Of a stretch of 64,000 nucleotides of DNA, positions 54,392-64,000 are shown piece after piece. The notes under the pieces were generated by a model. That model was not told the origin of the DNA. It did no database searches and was given only the letters and a program-made list of their open reading frames with translations. The position numbers were made by a program, and so were the translations under genes. Origin of the DNA: Zoogloea ramigera (GTDB taxonomy: Bacteria; Pseudomonadota; Gammaproteobacteria; Burkholderiales; Rhodocyclaceae); NCBI RefSeq assembly GCF_006539865.1, contig NZ_BJNV01000007.1, positions 62,001 through 126,000 of the forward strand, read 5' to 3'. Numbering within the stretch: position 1 is the first letter of the stretch; each line of letters opens with the position of its first letter.

Positions 54392-55239
54392 TGGCACTCG
54401 AAACGACTGCGCTGTATCGCAAACGCGTACGAACCAATCGGCTGGCTTTGGTGTTGTCGATTCTGGCGATGGTGATCGGCATGGGTTTCCTGGCGTGGAT
54501 TCTCGCCGTTCTTTTGTACAAGGGGTTCGGTGCGTTGAGCCTGACGCTCTTTACTGCCTCAACGCCCGCGCCGGGCTCAGAGGGGGGGCTTGCCAACGCG
54601 ATCCTCGGCAGCGCGGCGATGGTCGGCGTGGCAACCTTCATTGCGACGCCCATCGGTATTCTGGCGGGTGTCTATCTTTCCGAGTTCGGGCGGCGTGGCT
54701 GGCTTGCACCGACAACCCGCTTCATCAACGACATCCTGCTGTCTGCTCCATCCATCGTCATCGGCGTTTTCATCTACGCTGTTTATGTGGCGCAGGTGCA
54801 GCACTTTTCGGGCTGGGCGGGCTCCCTGGCGCTCGCACTGATCGCGATTCCGGTGGTCGTGCGGACCACCGAGAACATGCTCAATCTGGTTCCGGCGAGC
54901 TTGCGTGAAGCGGCCTCGGCCCTCGGTGCACCGCGATGGAAGGTCGTTCTGAGCGTTGTGCTGCGTGCGGCTAAGGCTGGTGTCCTGACCGGCATCCTGC
55001 TTGCCATTGCGCGGGTCAGCGGTGAAACGGCACCCTTGCTGTTCACCGCCCTGAACAACCAGTTCATGAGCCTGGACCTGAACGGCCCGATGGCCAACCT
55101 GCCGGTGGTGATCTTCCAGTACGCCATGAGCCCCTATGAAAACTGGAACTCCCTGGCCTGGGGCGGCGCGATCATCATCACCTTCGGTGTGCTTTGTCTG
55201 AACATCCTCGTTCGCACCCTGTTCCGCAAGAAGATTTAA
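54391..55239 (+). CDS. pstA: Phosphate ABC transporter permease PstA
   Basis: This is the second permease subunit, 282 residues with six membrane segments. Landmarks are [43 protein letters not shown], the coupling loop [49 protein letters not shown] and the final [17 protein letters not shown]. Translation is coupled to pstC by TGATG; pstB begins 11 bases after the stop. Confidence 0.95.
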   Translation: MALETTALYRKRVRTNRLALVLSILAMVIGMGFLAWILAVLLYKGFGALSLTLFTASTPAPGSEGGLANAILGSAAMVGVATFIATPIGILAGVYLSEFGRRGWLAPTTRFINDILLSAPSIVIGVFIYAVYVAQVQHFSGWAGSLALALIAIPVVVRTTENMLNLVPASLREAASALGAPRWKVVLSVVLRAAKAGVLTGILLAIARVSGETAPLLFTALNNQFMSLDLNGPMANLPVVIFQYAMSPYENWNSLAWGGAIIITFGVLCLNILVRTLFRKKI

Positions 55240-55250
55240 GGAAATCCAAG

Positions 55251-56087
55251 ATGCAATCTCCTACTGTTACGACGCGCGACATGTCTTTCTCGCAACTGCG
55301 CGGCGAACCCGCGGCAGTGGCTGCGCAGGGTGCGGAACCGAAGATCAAGATCCGCAATCTCGACTTCTTTTATGGCTCGTTTCAGGGGCTGAAGCACATT
55401 AACCTGGATATCCATGAGGGGATGGTGACCGCCTTCATTGGGCCCTCCGGTTGTGGCAAGTCCACGCTTCTGCGAACCCTGAACCGCATGTACGATCTGT
55501 ATCCGGGGCAGCGCGCGACCGGAGAGATTCTCCTCAACGGGCGCAACGTGCTCGACGAGGGGCAGGACGTGAACGCCCTGCGGGCCAAGGTGGGCATGGT
55601 CTTCCAGAAGCCGACACCTTTCCCGATGTCGATCTACGAGAACATTGCCTTCGGCGTGCGTCTCTACGAGAGCCTGTCGCGGGCCGACATGGACAACCGC
55701 GTCGAATGGGCGCTCCGCAAGGCCGCCCTGTGGGATGAAGTCAAGGGCAAGCTGAATCAGAGCGGCCTGTCCTTGTCCGGCGGTCAGCAGCAGCGGCTCT
55801 GCATTGCGCGCGGCGTGGCCGTCAAGCCGGAAGTCCTCTTGCTCGATGAGCCCACCTCAGCCCTCGATCCGATCTCAACCGCAAAGGTTGAGGAACTGGT
55901 CCATGAGCTGAAGAGCGAATACACGATCGCCATCGTCACCCACAACATGCAGCAGGCCGCCCGCGTGTCGGACTACACCGCATATATGTATCTGGGCGAG
56001 CTTGTCGAGTTTGGTCTGACCGATGAAATTTTTATCAAGCCGAAGCGCAAGGAGACCGAAGACTATATCACCGGTCGGTTTGGCTGA
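55251..56087 (+). CDS. pstB: Phosphate ABC transporter ATP-binding protein
   Basis: PstB powers phosphate import. The 278-residue ATPase has Walker [10 protein letters not shown], the Q-loop [15 protein letters not shown], signature [16 protein letters not shown], Walker [14 protein letters not shown] and the switch His in [16 protein letters not shown] 55251 has AAGGAAA at 55238-55244. It is the last pst gene here: a strong terminator follows and no phoU is present, so PhoU, needed for Pho signalling, must be elsewhere or missing. Confidence 0.96.
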   Translation: MQSPTVTTRDMSFSQLRGEPAAVAAQGAEPKIKIRNLDFFYGSFQGLKHINLDIHEGMVTAFIGPSGCGKSTLLRTLNRMYDLYPGQRATGEILLNGRNVLDEGQDVNALRAKVGMVFQKPTPFPMSIYENIAFGVRLYESLSRADMDNRVEWALRKAALWDEVKGKLNQSGLSLSGGQQQRLCIARGVAVKPEVLLLDEPTSALDPISTAKVEELVHELKSEYTIAIVTHNMQQAARVSDYTAYMYLGELVEFGLTDEIFIKPKRKETEDYITGRFG

Positions 56088-56110
56088 GTTCGCAAAGGAC
56101 CGTTGCAGTG

Positions 56111-56141
56111 AAAGGGTTGGCTCTGGCCAGCCCTTTTTTTT
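56111..56141 (+). terminator. Rho-independent terminator after pstB
   Basis: An 8-bp stem GGGTTGGC/GCCAGCCC (one G-U), extended by A3/T3, with TCTG loop, runs into T8. This closes the pst operon before tpiA. Confidence 0.92.
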
Positions 56142-56194
56142 GACCTGCGGCGGTGTCATGGCTAAAATCGAGAACTTTGCCTTTGGTGCTAAGC

Positions 56195-56944
56195 GTGCGA
56201 AAAAAGCTAGTCGTCGGCAACTGGAAGATGAACGGTGGTCAGGCACGGAATGTTGCCCTGATCGATGGGTTGAAGGGCGCTATCCCTGAGGGCGTCGACG
56301 TTGTCGTTTGTCCTCCCTATCCCTATCTCGCGCAGGTCAAGGCGCTCGCTGGAGAACTGGGGGTGGGGCTCGGTGCACAGGACCTTAGCGAGCACAGCGC
56401 GGGCGCCTTCACCGGCGACGTGGCTGCTCCGATGCTTCGCGATGTGGGCTGTGAGTGGGTTCTTGTCGGGCACTCGGAGCGTCGCACTCTCCACGGTGAA
56501 GGCGATCAGCTCGTAGCCGCAAAGATCTCAGCTGCGCTGGATGCCGGCCTGGCGCCCATCCTCTGTGTCGGCGAAACCTTGGAGGAGCGCGACGGTGGCC
56601 GTGCCGAGGAAGTTGTAAGTTCTCAGCTTGCGTCTGTTGTGAGCCAGCTAGGGGCTGTTGCCATGGCAGGGCTCGTTGTTGCCTACGAGCCGGTCTGGGC
56701 GATCGGTACCGGGCGCACGGCTACGCCGGAGCAGGCGGAGCTGATGCATGTGTGCATTCGTGAAAGCCTGGCGGGCGCTGGTGTGGCGGCCGGCGTGGTG
56801 CGTATCCTGTATGGTGGTAGCGTTACGGCAGCGAATGCGGCGGCTCTTTTTGCCAAGCCGAACATCGATGGTGCGCTGGTGGGTGGCGCCTCGCTGGTGG
56901 CAGAGAATTTTTCTTCGATTTGTGTGGCGGCAGCTGCATCCTGA
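56195..56944 (+). CDS. tpiA: Triosephosphate isomerase
   Basis: TpiA interconverts dihydroxyacetone phosphate and glyceraldehyde 3-phosphate. The 249-residue product starts (M)RKKLVVGNWKMNG at GTG 56195, with the catalytic Lys in NWKMNG, His in LVGHSERR and Glu in VAYEPVWAIGTG, and the phosphate loop LYGGSVTAANA. GTG 56186 is also in frame. TAAAAT at 56163-56168 could be a -10 box. secG follows after 21 bases, the usual tpiA-secG pairing. Confidence 0.96.
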   Translation: MRKKLVVGNWKMNGGQARNVALIDGLKGAIPEGVDVVVCPPYPYLAQVKALAGELGVGLGAQDLSEHSAGAFTGDVAAPMLRDVGCEWVLVGHSERRTLHGEGDQLVAAKISAALDAGLAPILCVGETLEERDGGRAEEVVSSQLASVVSQLGAVAMAGLVVAYEPVWAIGTGRTATPEQAELMHVCIRESLAGAGVAAGVVRILYGGSVTAANAAALFAKPNIDGALVGGASLVAENFSSICVAAAAS

Positions 56945-56965
56945 ATGTGATTTACGGAGGTTCGT

Positions 56966-57331
56966 ATGGGTGGTCTGGTTTTTTCGGTTGTATTGACGGT
57001 GCACGTGCTGGCCGGGCTTGGTGTCATTGGCCTTGTCCTGATGCAGCACGGTAAGGGGGCGGACATGGGGGCGGCCTTCGGAAGTGGTGCCTCGGGTAGT
57101 CTGTTCGGCTCGTCGGGCTCGGCAAACTTCCTCAGCCGCACCACGGCGGCGCTCGCCGCGGTGTTTTTTGTCACCAGTCTGGGGCTGAGCTATCTGGCTG
57201 GCGCCAAGACCCCGGCCACGAGCAGCGTCATGGGGACGGAAGTGCCCGCGCAGACGCCGGCTGCAGGCGCGATCCCGGCGCCAGCTGCTCCTGCCGAGGA
57301 TGGCTCGAAGGCAAAAGATATCCCCCGATAA
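56966..57331 (+). CDS. secG: Preprotein translocase subunit SecG
   Basis: SecG is the accessory SecYEG channel subunit. The 121-residue protein has two membrane segments (about 3-25 and 58-78) around the conserved loop LMQHGKGADMGAAFGSGASGSLFGSSGSANFLSRTTA and a Pro/Ala-rich cytoplasmic tail. GGAGG lies five bases before the ATG. It is followed by the tRNA-Leu promoter. Confidence 0.95.
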   Translation: MGGLVFSVVLTVHVLAGLGVIGLVLMQHGKGADMGAAFGSGASGSLFGSSGSANFLSRTTAALAAVFFVTSLGLSYLAGAKTPATSSVMGTEVPAQTPAAGAIPAPAAPAEDGSKAKDIPR

Positions 57332-57344
57332 AACGATGTAATGC

Positions 57345-57373
57345 TTGGCGCTCAAGGGGGCTTGCCTTATAAT
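57345..57373 (+). promoter_or_regulatory. Sigma-70 promoter for tRNA-Leu
   Basis: TTGGCG (57345-57350), 17-base spacer and TATAAT (57368-57373) are followed by a GC-rich stretch GCGCAGCG, typical of stringently controlled stable-RNA promoters. The predicted start is ~14 bases before the tRNA. Confidence 0.85.
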
Positions 57374-57393
57374 GCGCAGCGTCAAGCAGACAA

Positions 57394-57478
57394 GCCGACG
57401 TGGTGAAATTGGTAGACACGCTATCTTGAGGGGGTAGTGGCGAAAGCCGTATGAGTTCGAGTCTCATCGTCGGCACCA
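57394..57478 (+). tRNA. tRNA-Leu (anticodon GAG)
   Basis: The 85-base class II tRNA has acceptor arms GCCGACG and CGTCGGC with discriminator A75 and an encoded CCA (57476-57478). The anticodon loop TTGAGGG has GAG at 57428-57430, reading CUC/CUU. A long variable arm and T arm with GTTCGAGTC are present. The secG-tRNA-Leu-nuo neighbourhood is widespread in beta- and gammaproteobacteria. Confidence 0.97.
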
Positions 57479-57492
57479 TAAAATAAGCGAGC

Positions 57493-57516
57493 TGCCCGCA
57501 ATAGCGGGCATTTGCT
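57493..57516 (+). terminator. Terminator after tRNA-Leu
   Basis: A 7-bp TGCCCGC/GCGGGCA stem with an AATA loop and a following TTTGCTT lies 14 bases past the tRNA and before nuoA. Confidence 0.6.
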
Positions 57517-57561
57517 TGCAGGCAGCGCTAATGACTGCTGTTGGTTGCGGGAGTTCAAGTA

Positions 57562-57936
57562 ATGTTGGAATCTTATTTTCCAGTCCTTGTTTTTATCCTG
57601 TTTGCGGCTGCTTTTGGCTTTATTCCCATTGTGGCGGGCTGGTTTATCGGCCCCAGCAAGCCTGACGCCGAAAAGCTGTCACCGTTCGAGTGCGGCTTCG
57701 AGCCGTTTGAAGATGCGCGAATCAAATTCGACGTTCGCTATTATCTTCTGGCCATCCTTTTCATTCTCTTTGATCTCGAAATAGCATTTCTCTTTCCGTG
57801 GGCGACCATCCTGAAAGAGATTGCTGCCAATGAGTCTATTCGGCTGTTCGGGTTCTTCGAGATGATTGTCTTTCTCGGTATTCTTCTGCTCGGCTACATC
57901 TACGTGTGGAAAAGAGGCGCTCTCGACTGGGAGTGA
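57562..57936 (+). CDS. nuoA: NADH-quinone oxidoreductase subunit A
   Basis: NuoA is a small membrane-arm subunit of complex I. The 124-residue protein has three membrane segments and the conserved loop [45 protein letters not shown] 57562 has GGGAG about nine bases upstream. It starts the nuo operon. Confidence 0.97.
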   Translation: MLESYFPVLVFILFAAAFGFIPIVAGWFIGPSKPDAEKLSPFECGFEPFEDARIKFDVRYYLLAILFILFDLEIAFLFPWATILKEIAANESIRLFGFFEMIVFLGILLLGYIYVWKRGALDWE

Positions 57937-57983
57937 TTCTGGGTCCGGCTGGTGGCGGGTAAATTGTTGGCTAAAGGGTGTCT

Positions 57984-58460
57984 ATGAGCATCGAGGGTGT
58001 TTTCAAAGAGGGGTTCGTGACGACCTCTCTTGACACGGTAATCAACTGGACGCGTACTGGTTCGCTCTGGCCGATGACTTTCGGTCTTGCCTGTTGTGCC
58101 GTTGAGATGATTCATGCGGGTTGTTCCCGTTACGATCTTGACCGTTTCGGTGTTGTGTTCCGGCCAAGCCCCCGGCAGTCGGATCTGATGATCGTCGCGG
58201 GAACGCTCTGCAACAAGATGGCGCCCGCTCTGCGCAAAGTCTATGACCAGATGTCCGAGCCCCGATGGGTGATTTCCATGGGGTCTTGTGCGAATGGCGG
58301 CGGCTATTATCACTATTCGTATTCCGTCGTTCGGGGTTGTGATCGGATCGTGCCGGTGGATGTTTACGTTCCTGGCTGCCCTCCCACGGCTGAAGCCCTG
58401 CTTTACGGCATTGTTCAGCTTCAAAACAAGATCAAGCGCAGCTACACGATCGCCCGCTGA
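57984..58460 (+). CDS. nuoB: NADH-quinone oxidoreductase subunit B
   Basis: NuoB carries cluster N2, the last [4Fe-4S] centre before quinone. The 158-residue protein shows the tandem cysteines in GLACCAVEM, then GSCANGGG and [19 protein letters not shown] 57984 has AAGGG about six bases upstream; a GTG two codons earlier is less likely. It is followed by nuoC with 12 bases between. Confidence 0.97.
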   Translation: MSIEGVFKEGFVTTSLDTVINWTRTGSLWPMTFGLACCAVEMIHAGCSRYDLDRFGVVFRPSPRQSDLMIVAGTLCNKMAPALRKVYDQMSEPRWVISMGSCANGGGYYHYSYSVVRGCDRIVPVDVYVPGCPPTAEALLYGIVQLQNKIKRSYTIAR

Positions 58461-58472
58461 TTGTCGACTATC

Positions 58473-59075
58473 ATGACCGAAAAAATTGAGCGACTGAGTC
58501 AGCTTCTGACCGATAAATTTGGTCAACGGCTTCTTCAGGTTATTACGGCTTGTGGCGAGATCACTGTCGTCGTGAGCGCCGAGGACTACCTTTCCGTGGC
58601 GCGCGATCTTCGGGACGAGTCGTCGCTGCGCTTCGAGCAACTGGTTGATCTGAGCGGTCTGGACTATTCGACCTACTCCGGTGATCGGCCGGCGTTGCGG
58701 TTTGCGGTATCTGCGCACCTGGTGTCCGTCAGCAACAATTTCCGCCTCCGTTTGCGCGCCTTTGCGCCTGATGACGGCTTCCCCATCCTGCCGTCGCTTT
58801 GCGACGTATGGCCTGGCGTGAATTGGTTTGAGCGGGAGGCTTTTGACCTGTACGGCATCATGTTCGAAGGGCATCCGGATCTACGTCGTATCCTGACCGA
58901 TTATGGGTTCGTTGGTTATCCCTTCCGCAAGGATTTTCCGGTTACGGGATATGTCGAGATGCGTTACGACCAGGAGCTTGGCCGAGTGATTTATCAGCCG
59001 GTCACCATCGAGCCGCGTGAGAACACGCCGCGTATCGTTCGTGACGATAACTATGGGAATGTCGGCCATGGCTGA
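58473..59075 (+). CDS. nuoC: NADH-quinone oxidoreductase subunit C
   Basis: NuoC is the 30-kDa-type hydrophilic subunit of the quinone module. The 200-residue protein has the signature [52 protein letters not shown] 58473 is preferred; a TTG at 58461 is in frame. The 3' end overlaps nuoD by 8 bases, and nuoC and nuoD are separate genes here. Confidence 0.96.
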   Translation: MTEKIERLSQLLTDKFGQRLLQVITACGEITVVVSAEDYLSVARDLRDESSLRFEQLVDLSGLDYSTYSGDRPALRFAVSAHLVSVSNNFRLRLRAFAPDDGFPILPSLCDVWPGVNWFEREAFDLYGIMFEGHPDLRRILTDYGFVGYPFRKDFPVTGYVEMRYDQELGRVIYQPVTIEPRENTPRIVRDDNYGNVGHG

Positions 59076-60321
59076 AATCCGTAACTACACCATCAACTTC
59101 GGACCCCAGCACCCTGCGGCGCACGGGGTCCTGCGTCTGGTTCTTGAGCTGGATGGTGAGGTCGTCGAGCGAGCCGACCCGCATATCGGTCTCTTGCATC
59201 GTGGCACCGAGAAGCTCGCGGAGACGCGTACCTGGATTCAGTCCGTTCCGTACATGGACCGTCTCGACTACGTGTCCATGATGTGTAACGAGCACGCCTA
59301 CTGCATGGCAATCGAGCGGCTGTTGGGGCTGGAAGTTCCCCTTCGAGCTCAATACATTCGCGTCCTCTACGACGAGATCACGCGTGTGCTCAATCACCTT
59401 CTCGCCGTCGGTACTCACGCTCTGGATATCGGCGCCATGACGATGGTGCTCTACACCTTCCGCGAGCGTGAAGACCTGATGGACGCATACGAGGCCGTTT
59501 CCGGCGCACGTATGCACGCAGCTTACTATCGTCCGGGTGGTGTATATCGCGACCTGCCGGATCGCATGCCTCAGTATGAAGTTTCCAAGTGGAAGAATGC
59601 AAAAACCGTAGCGGAGCTCAATGAGAATCGTCAGGGTTCGTTGCTCGACTTCCTGGAGGACTTCACCAATCGTTTCCCTAAGTACGTGGACGATTACGAA
59701 ACCCTCCTCACCGATAACCGTATCTGGAAGCAGCGTACGGTCGGTATTGGTGTTGTTTCTCCCGAAAAGGCCCTGGCGCTCGGCTTTACTGGTGTGATGT
59801 TGCGTGGCTCCGGTGTGGAGTGGGACATCCGCAAGAAGCAGCCCTACGAAGTCTACGATCGGCTCGACTTTGATATTCCCGTCGGCGTGGAAGGCGATTG
59901 CTACGATCGCTATCTGTGTCGAATTGAGGAGATGCGCCAATCCAATCGGATCATGAAACAGTGCATAGACTGGCTGCGGAAAAATCCTGGTCCTGTCATT
60001 TCGAGCAATCACAAGGTGGCGCCCCCGTCCAGAGAAAGGATGAAGGGCAACATGGAAGAGCTGATTCACCACTTCAAGCTGTTCACCGAGGGCATGCATG
60101 TACCCCCGGGAGAGGTGTATGCAGCGATCGAGCATCCTAAGGGCGAGTTTGGTGTTTATGCGGTGTCTGATGGTGCTAACAAGCCCTACCGTATAAAACT
60201 TCGTTCGCCGGGTTTTGCCCACCTTTCGGCCATGGACGAAATGTCCCGTGGCCACATGATCGCAGACGTGGTTGCGATCATCGGTACGATGGACATCGTG
60301 TTTGGAGACGTAGACCGCTGA
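59068..60321 (+). CDS. nuoD: NADH-quinone oxidoreductase subunit D
   Basis: NuoD (49-kDa-type) forms the quinone pocket with NuoB. The 417-residue protein starts [50 protein letters not shown], including the His loop at the quinone site, and ends with [29 protein letters not shown] 59068 lies within the nuoC 3' end; ATG 59053 is also in frame. Confidence 0.97.
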   Translation: MAEIRNYTINFGPQHPAAHGVLRLVLELDGEVVERADPHIGLLHRGTEKLAETRTWIQSVPYMDRLDYVSMMCNEHAYCMAIERLLGLEVPLRAQYIRVLYDEITRVLNHLLAVGTHALDIGAMTMVLYTFREREDLMDAYEAVSGARMHAAYYRPGGVYRDLPDRMPQYEVSKWKNAKTVAELNENRQGSLLDFLEDFTNRFPKYVDDYETLLTDNRIWKQRTVGIGVVSPEKALALGFTGVMLRGSGVEWDIRKKQPYEVYDRLDFDIPVGVEGDCYDRYLCRIEEMRQSNRIMKQCIDWLRKNPGPVISSNHKVAPPSRERMKGNMEELIHHFKLFTEGMHVPPGEVYAAIEHPKGEFGVYAVSDGANKPYRIKLRSPGFAHLSAMDEMSRGHMIADVVAIIGTMDIVFGDVDR

Positions 60322-60379
60322 TTTAGTGCCGTTTTTCGGCTTCTTCGCCATGTCGACGTCCTGCTGAGTGTGGATAAAA

Positions 60380-60856
60380 ATGCTGAGTCCCGAATCCCTA
60401 AAGAAAATTGATCAAGAGATCGCCAAGTATCCGGCTGACCAGAAGCAGTCGGCGTCGATGTCTGCCCTCAGAATCGCGCAGCAGGAGAAGGGGTGGCTGG
60501 CAAATGAGACGATCGAGTTTGTTGCCAAGTACCTCGGCATGCCTCCAGTTGCTGTTTATGAGGTAGCCAGCTTTTACAACATGTACGACCTGGCCCCCGT
60601 CGGGGCGCGCAAGATCACTGTTTGTACCAATTTGCCGTGTGCGCTGTCTGGGGGAGTGCATGCGGCGGAGTACATCAAGAAGAAGCTTGGCATTGATTTC
60701 AATGAGACGACTGCCGACGGAAAGTTCACGCTGAAGGAAGGTGAGTGCATGGGTGCTTGCGGTGATGCTCCGGTGTTGCTGGTGAATAATCATCAGATGT
60801 GTAGTTGGATGACCGAAGAAAAAATCGATCAACTCCTGGCTGATCTTCAAAAATGA
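60380..60856 (+). CDS. nuoE: NADH-quinone oxidoreductase subunit E
   Basis: NuoE (24-kDa-type) holds [2Fe-2S] cluster N1a in the NADH module. The 158-residue protein has a helical N-terminus and cysteines in [10 protein letters not shown] and [18 protein letters not shown] 60380 is chosen; GTG 60368 is in frame. The stop overlaps the nuoF ATG by 4 bases. Confidence 0.96.
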   Translation: MLSPESLKKIDQEIAKYPADQKQSASMSALRIAQQEKGWLANETIEFVAKYLGMPPVAVYEVASFYNMYDLAPVGARKITVCTNLPCALSGGVHAAEYIKKKLGIDFNETTADGKFTLKEGECMGACGDAPVLLVNNHQMCSWMTEEKIDQLLADLQK

Positions 60857-62163
60857 GTTCTCAAGGGATTATCCTCGCCGACCTCGATGGTGACCGCACC
60901 TGGCGCCTGGCCGACTACGTCAAGCGTGGTGGCTATGAGGCTTTGAAAAAGATCATCGCTGAGAAGATTCCGGCTGATGAAATTATTGGTGAAGTCAAGA
61001 AGTCTGGTTTGCGCGGTCGTGGGGGCGCAGGTTTTCCTACCGGCCTAAAGTGGAGCTTCATGCCGCGGGCGTTCCCTGGCGCAAAGTATCTAGCCTGTAA
61101 TTCGGACGAGGGTGAACCTGGCACCTTCAAGGATAGGGACATCCTTCGTTATAACCCGCACACCGTCATTGAAGGCATGATCATCGCTGGTTATGCGATG
61201 GGGTGTGAGCGTGGTTACAACTATATCCACGGCGAAATCTTCGAGGTGTACGATCGCTTCGAGGAAGCTCTCGCCGAGGCGCGTGAAGCTGGCCTCCTCG
61301 GACGGAACATCCTTGGCTCTGATTTCAGCTTCGATCTTTTCGCTCATCACGGGTACGGTGCTTACATCTGTGGCGAAGAGACGGCGCTACTCGAGTCGAT
61401 CGAAGGCAAGAAGGGGCAGCCTAGATTCAAGCCGCCTTTCCCCGCCAGCTTTGGTCTGTACGGCAAGCCGACGACCATCAATAACACCGAAACCTTCGCG
61501 TCGATTCCCTACATCATCCGTGAGGGTGGGGATGCATTCCTTGCGCTCGGCAAGCCGAATAACGGCGGTACCAAGCTGTTCTCAGTATCGGGTCATGTGA
61601 ATAAACCCGGCAATTACGAGATTCCGCTCGGTACGCCTTTTTCCGTGTTGCTCGAGATGGCCGGTGGCATCCGCGGCGGTCGCAAGTTGAAGGCGGTGAT
61701 CCCTGGTGGGTCGTCGGCTCCTGTCTTGCCTGGTGCGGTGATGATGGATTGCACCATGGATTACGACTCGATCTCCAAGGCGGGCTCCATGCTTGGTTCC
61801 GGTGCAGTCATCGTGATGGATGAAAGCACCTGCATGGTCAAGGCTCTCGAGAGATTGTCGTATTTCTATTTCGAAGAGTCCTGTGGGCAGTGCACACCGT
61901 GCCGTGAAGGTACAGGCTGGCTCTATCGGGTTGTTCATCGGATTGAAAATGGTCTGGGGCGTCCCGACGACCTCGATCTGTTGAACAGTGTCACCGCTAA
62001 TATAATGGGGCGTACCATTTGCGCCTTGGGCGATGCGGCGTCCATGCCGGTTCAGAGTTTCGTCAAGCATTTTGGTGACGAATTCGCGTTCCATATCGAA
62101 CACAAGAAGTGTCTCGTACCGCCTCAGGTGCAGTATGAAGGCAGCAAGATTTACGTAGCGTAG
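60853..62163 (+). CDS. nuoF: NADH-quinone oxidoreductase subunit F
   Basis: NuoF (51-kDa-type) binds FMN and NADH and carries cluster N3. The 436-residue protein has [16 protein letters not shown] and [16 protein letters not shown] for nucleotide and FMN binding, [17 protein letters not shown], and the [4Fe-4S] motif [15 protein letters not shown] with a later Cys in [13 protein letters not shown] overlap with nuoE implies coupled translation. Confidence 0.97.
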   Translation: MSSQGIILADLDGDRTWRLADYVKRGGYEALKKIIAEKIPADEIIGEVKKSGLRGRGGAGFPTGLKWSFMPRAFPGAKYLACNSDEGEPGTFKDRDILRYNPHTVIEGMIIAGYAMGCERGYNYIHGEIFEVYDRFEEALAEAREAGLLGRNILGSDFSFDLFAHHGYGAYICGEETALLESIEGKKGQPRFKPPFPASFGLYGKPTTINNTETFASIPYIIREGGDAFLALGKPNNGGTKLFSVSGHVNKPGNYEIPLGTPFSVLLEMAGGIRGGRKLKAVIPGGSSAPVLPGAVMMDCTMDYDSISKAGSMLGSGAVIVMDESTCMVKALERLSYFYFEESCGQCTPCREGTGWLYRVVHRIENGLGRPDDLDLLNSVTANIMGRTICALGDAASMPVQSFVKHFGDEFAFHIEHKKCLVPPQVQYEGSKIYVA

Positions 62164-62170
62164 GCTCGAC

Positions 62171-64000
62171 ATGCTAGAAATCGAAATTGACGGAAAGCAG
62201 TTGCAGGTCTCTGACGGCAGCACGGTCATGGAGGCCGCGGCGACGGTTGGTGCCTATGTGCCCCATTTCTGCTATCACAAAAAGCTCTCGATCGCGGCGA
62301 ACTGTCGTATGTGTCTCGTGCAGGTCGAGAAGGCGCCGAAGCCCCTGCCCGCGTGTGCGACGCCCGTCACCAACGGCATGAAGGTCTGGACTCATTCCGA
62401 GCAGGCAGTAAAGGCTCAGAAGGGTGTGATGGAGTTCCTGCTGATCAACCACCCGCTGGATTGTCCGGTTTGTGACCAGGGTGGTGAGTGTCAGTTGCAG
62501 GATCTTTCCGTTGGTTACGGTGGCGCCCAGTCCCGCTACGAAGAGGAAAAGCGGGTCGTTGGCAACAAGAATCTCGGCCCGTTGGTGTCGACCGACATGA
62601 CCCGGTGCATCAACTGCACGCGTTGTGTCCGTTTCACCACCGAAATTGCAGGTCTCATGGAGCTTGGCCAGGCGTTTCGCGGTGAGCACGCCGAGATCAT
62701 GCCTTTCGTCGAGAAGACGGTGGATTCGGAGCTTTCCGGAAACATCATCGACCTCTGTCCTGTTGGTGCTTTGACCTCAAAGCCTTTCCGCTTTGCGGCT
62801 CGTGCTTGGGAAATGTCCCGGCGCAAGTCGATCAGCCCGCATGATTCCCTTGGTAGCAATCTGATCGTCCAGGTCAAGCATGACGTGGTCAAGCGTGTGT
62901 TGCCGCTTGAGAATGAAGCCGTCAATGAATGCTGGCTGTCTGACAAAGATCGATTCTCTTACGAGGGCCTCAACGGCGAAGATCGCTTGAAGCGGCCGAT
63001 GGTGAAGCAGGGCGGAGCCTGGATCGAAACCGACTGGCAGACGGCGATGGATTACGTCGTACGTGGTCTGAAGGGAATTCGTGCTGATCACGGTCCTGAG
63101 TCCATTGGTGCCCTTGGATCGCCCCACAGCACGCTCGAAGAACTCTTCCTGTTGCAGTCCGTGGTTCGTGGTCTCGGTTCTGGCAACGTCGATTTCAGGC
63201 TGCGTCAGTCCGATTTCTCTGCCGACGGCCGCATGAAGGGCGCGCCTTGGCTAGGGATGTCTGTCAGCGAGATTGCTGGGCTGGACCGTCTTCTGATTGT
63301 CGGTAGCTTCTTCCGTAAGGATCATCCGCTGGTCGCTCAGCGGGTACGCCAGGCTGTCAAAAAGGGCCTGAAGGTTAGCGCCATCAACCCGGCCTTTGAT
63401 GACTGGCAGTTCGCGCTACAGAATCAGTTGTGTGTTTCGCCTTCCGAGATGAGTGCGGCTCTCGCCAAGGTTTTGAAGGCCCTTGTTGAGCAGGGGAGCG
63501 CGGCGCTGTCGCCCGAGTTCCAGGCTCTTGTTGATAGCGTTCAGGTCGACGAGCAGGCGCTGGCCATTGCGCGTAGTCTCGGCTCCGGTCGTCGTGTGGC
63601 TGTCTGGATGGGTAACTACGCGGTTCAGCACCAGGATGGTGTTGCCCTGCATGCGCTCGCATCCGAAATCGCCCGGTTGTCCGGTGGCAGGTTCGGTGTG
63701 CTGGGTGAGGCGGCCAACAGCGTGGGGGGGTATCTGGCGGGTGCGGTTCCCTTCGGTGCGGTGTCGGGCAAGAACGCATCCGAGATGTTGTCGACACCCT
63801 TGAAGGCGTATGTTCTCCTCGGGATCGAACCGGAGTTTGATCTGCGCGACGCTGTTGCAGCTCGCAAGGCCTTCGGCGCCGCGGAAATGGTTGTGATGCT
63901 CAGCGCGTTTAAATTCGAAGAGGCACTCGGATACGCCGACGTTATGTTGCCGGTGTCTCCGTTCACCGAAACCGGCGGAGCCTTCGTCAATTGCGAGGGG
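62171..64000 (+). CDS. nuoG: NADH-quinone oxidoreductase subunit G (3' end outside window)
   Basis: NuoG (75-kDa-type) carries several Fe-S clusters of complex I. The frame opens at ATG 62171, seven bases after nuoF, and stays open for 610 codons to the window end. The N-terminal ferredoxin domain has Cys34 in HFCYHKK, then NCRMC and PACATPV; next come HPLDCPVCDQGGEC for N5 and CINCTRCVRF with DLCPVGAL for N4. The remainder is a molybdopterin-oxidoreductase-like domain. Typical length is ~780 residues, so roughly 170 are missing. Confidence 0.97.
   Translation, partial: MLEIEIDGKQLQVSDGSTVMEAAATVGAYVPHFCYHKKLSIAANCRMCLVQVEKAPKPLPACATPVTNGMKVWTHSEQAVKAQKGVMEFLLINHPLDCPVCDQGGECQLQDLSVGYGGAQSRYEEEKRVVGNKNLGPLVSTDMTRCINCTRCVRFTTEIAGLMELGQAFRGEHAEIMPFVEKTVDSELSGNIIDLCPVGALTSKPFRFAARAWEMSRRKSISPHDSLGSNLIVQVKHDVVKRVLPLENEAVNECWLSDKDRFSYEGLNGEDRLKRPMVKQGGAWIETDWQTAMDYVVRGLKGIRADHGPESIGALGSPHSTLEELFLLQSVVRGLGSGNVDFRLRQSDFSADGRMKGAPWLGMSVSEIAGLDRLLIVGSFFRKDHPLVAQRVRQAVKKGLKVSAINPAFDDWQFALQNQLCVSPSEMSAALAKVLKALVEQGSAALSPEFQALVDSVQVDEQALAIARSLGSGRRVAVWMGNYAVQHQDGVALHALASEIARLSGGRFGVLGEAANSVGGYLAGAVPFGAVSGKNASEMLSTPLKAYVLLGIEPEFDLRDAVAARKAFGAAEMVVMLSAFKFEEALGYADVMLPVSPFTETGGAFVNCEG

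Overview
This is a GC-rich bacterial chromosome segment, almost entirely core genome. Gene content and order point to a betaproteobacterium, most likely in the Rhodocyclales (Azoarcus/Thauera/Zoogloea-like). The supporting clusters are leuCDB-asd-fimV-truA-trpFBA-accD-folC-SPOR-cvpA-purF-metZ, grpE-dnaK-dnaJ with sigma-32 promoters plus a separate hrcA, hemH next to hrcA, dapB upstream of carAB-greA, and secG-tRNA-Leu-nuoABCDEFG. The taxonomic call is inference from synteny and protein style; no marker gene was compared. I saw no phage, transposon, integron, CRISPR array or plasmid function.

Layout. 1-3.4 kb: end of leuC, an entericidin-like lipoprotein, leuD, leuB, asd, then a terminator. 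3.5-16.8 kb: fimV, an EcfT-like membrane protein, truA, trpF, trpB, trpA, accD, folC, a SPOR-domain protein, cvpA, purF, metZ, many joined by 4-nt overlaps. 16.9-21.1 kb (minus): an envelope cluster of a TPR protein, an L,D-transpeptidase, periplasmic and cytoplasmic cyclophilins, and lpxH. 21.3-24 kb: cysS converging on an ABC substrate-binding protein. 24.1-28 kb (minus): grpE, dnaK, dnaJ with two near-consensus sigma-32 promoters. 28.1-30.7 kb: a Ser/Thr kinase fused to a cyclic-nucleotide-binding-like domain, thioredoxin 2, and a small protein with two AP2-like repeats. 30.7-37 kb: a PF04020 membrane protein, hemH, hrcA, nadK, recN, a TMEM165/GDT1 transporter and fur.

37.1-47.8 kb: bamE, dapB, a large hybrid histidine kinase, carA, carB, greA, a DUF4149 membrane protein, yhbY and rlmE. 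47.9-57.3 kb: ftsH, folP, glmM, pstSCAB without an adjacent phoU, tpiA and secG. 57.4-64 kb: tRNA-Leu(GAG) and nuoA to nuoG, with nuoG running off the window end.

Together these genes cover leucine, tryptophan, lysine/threonine, methionine, folate, fatty-acid, purine and pyrimidine biosynthesis, protein folding, phosphate uptake, envelope assembly and respiratory complex I. No gap between genes exceeds about 300 bases. The less ordinary material is the kinase fusion, the AP2-like protein, the paired Cds6-like domains, the hybrid kinase with a degenerate receiver, and several RNA hairpins, including a terminator-like one directly behind the carA promoter. I found no multi-gene system that I would call clearly undescribed.
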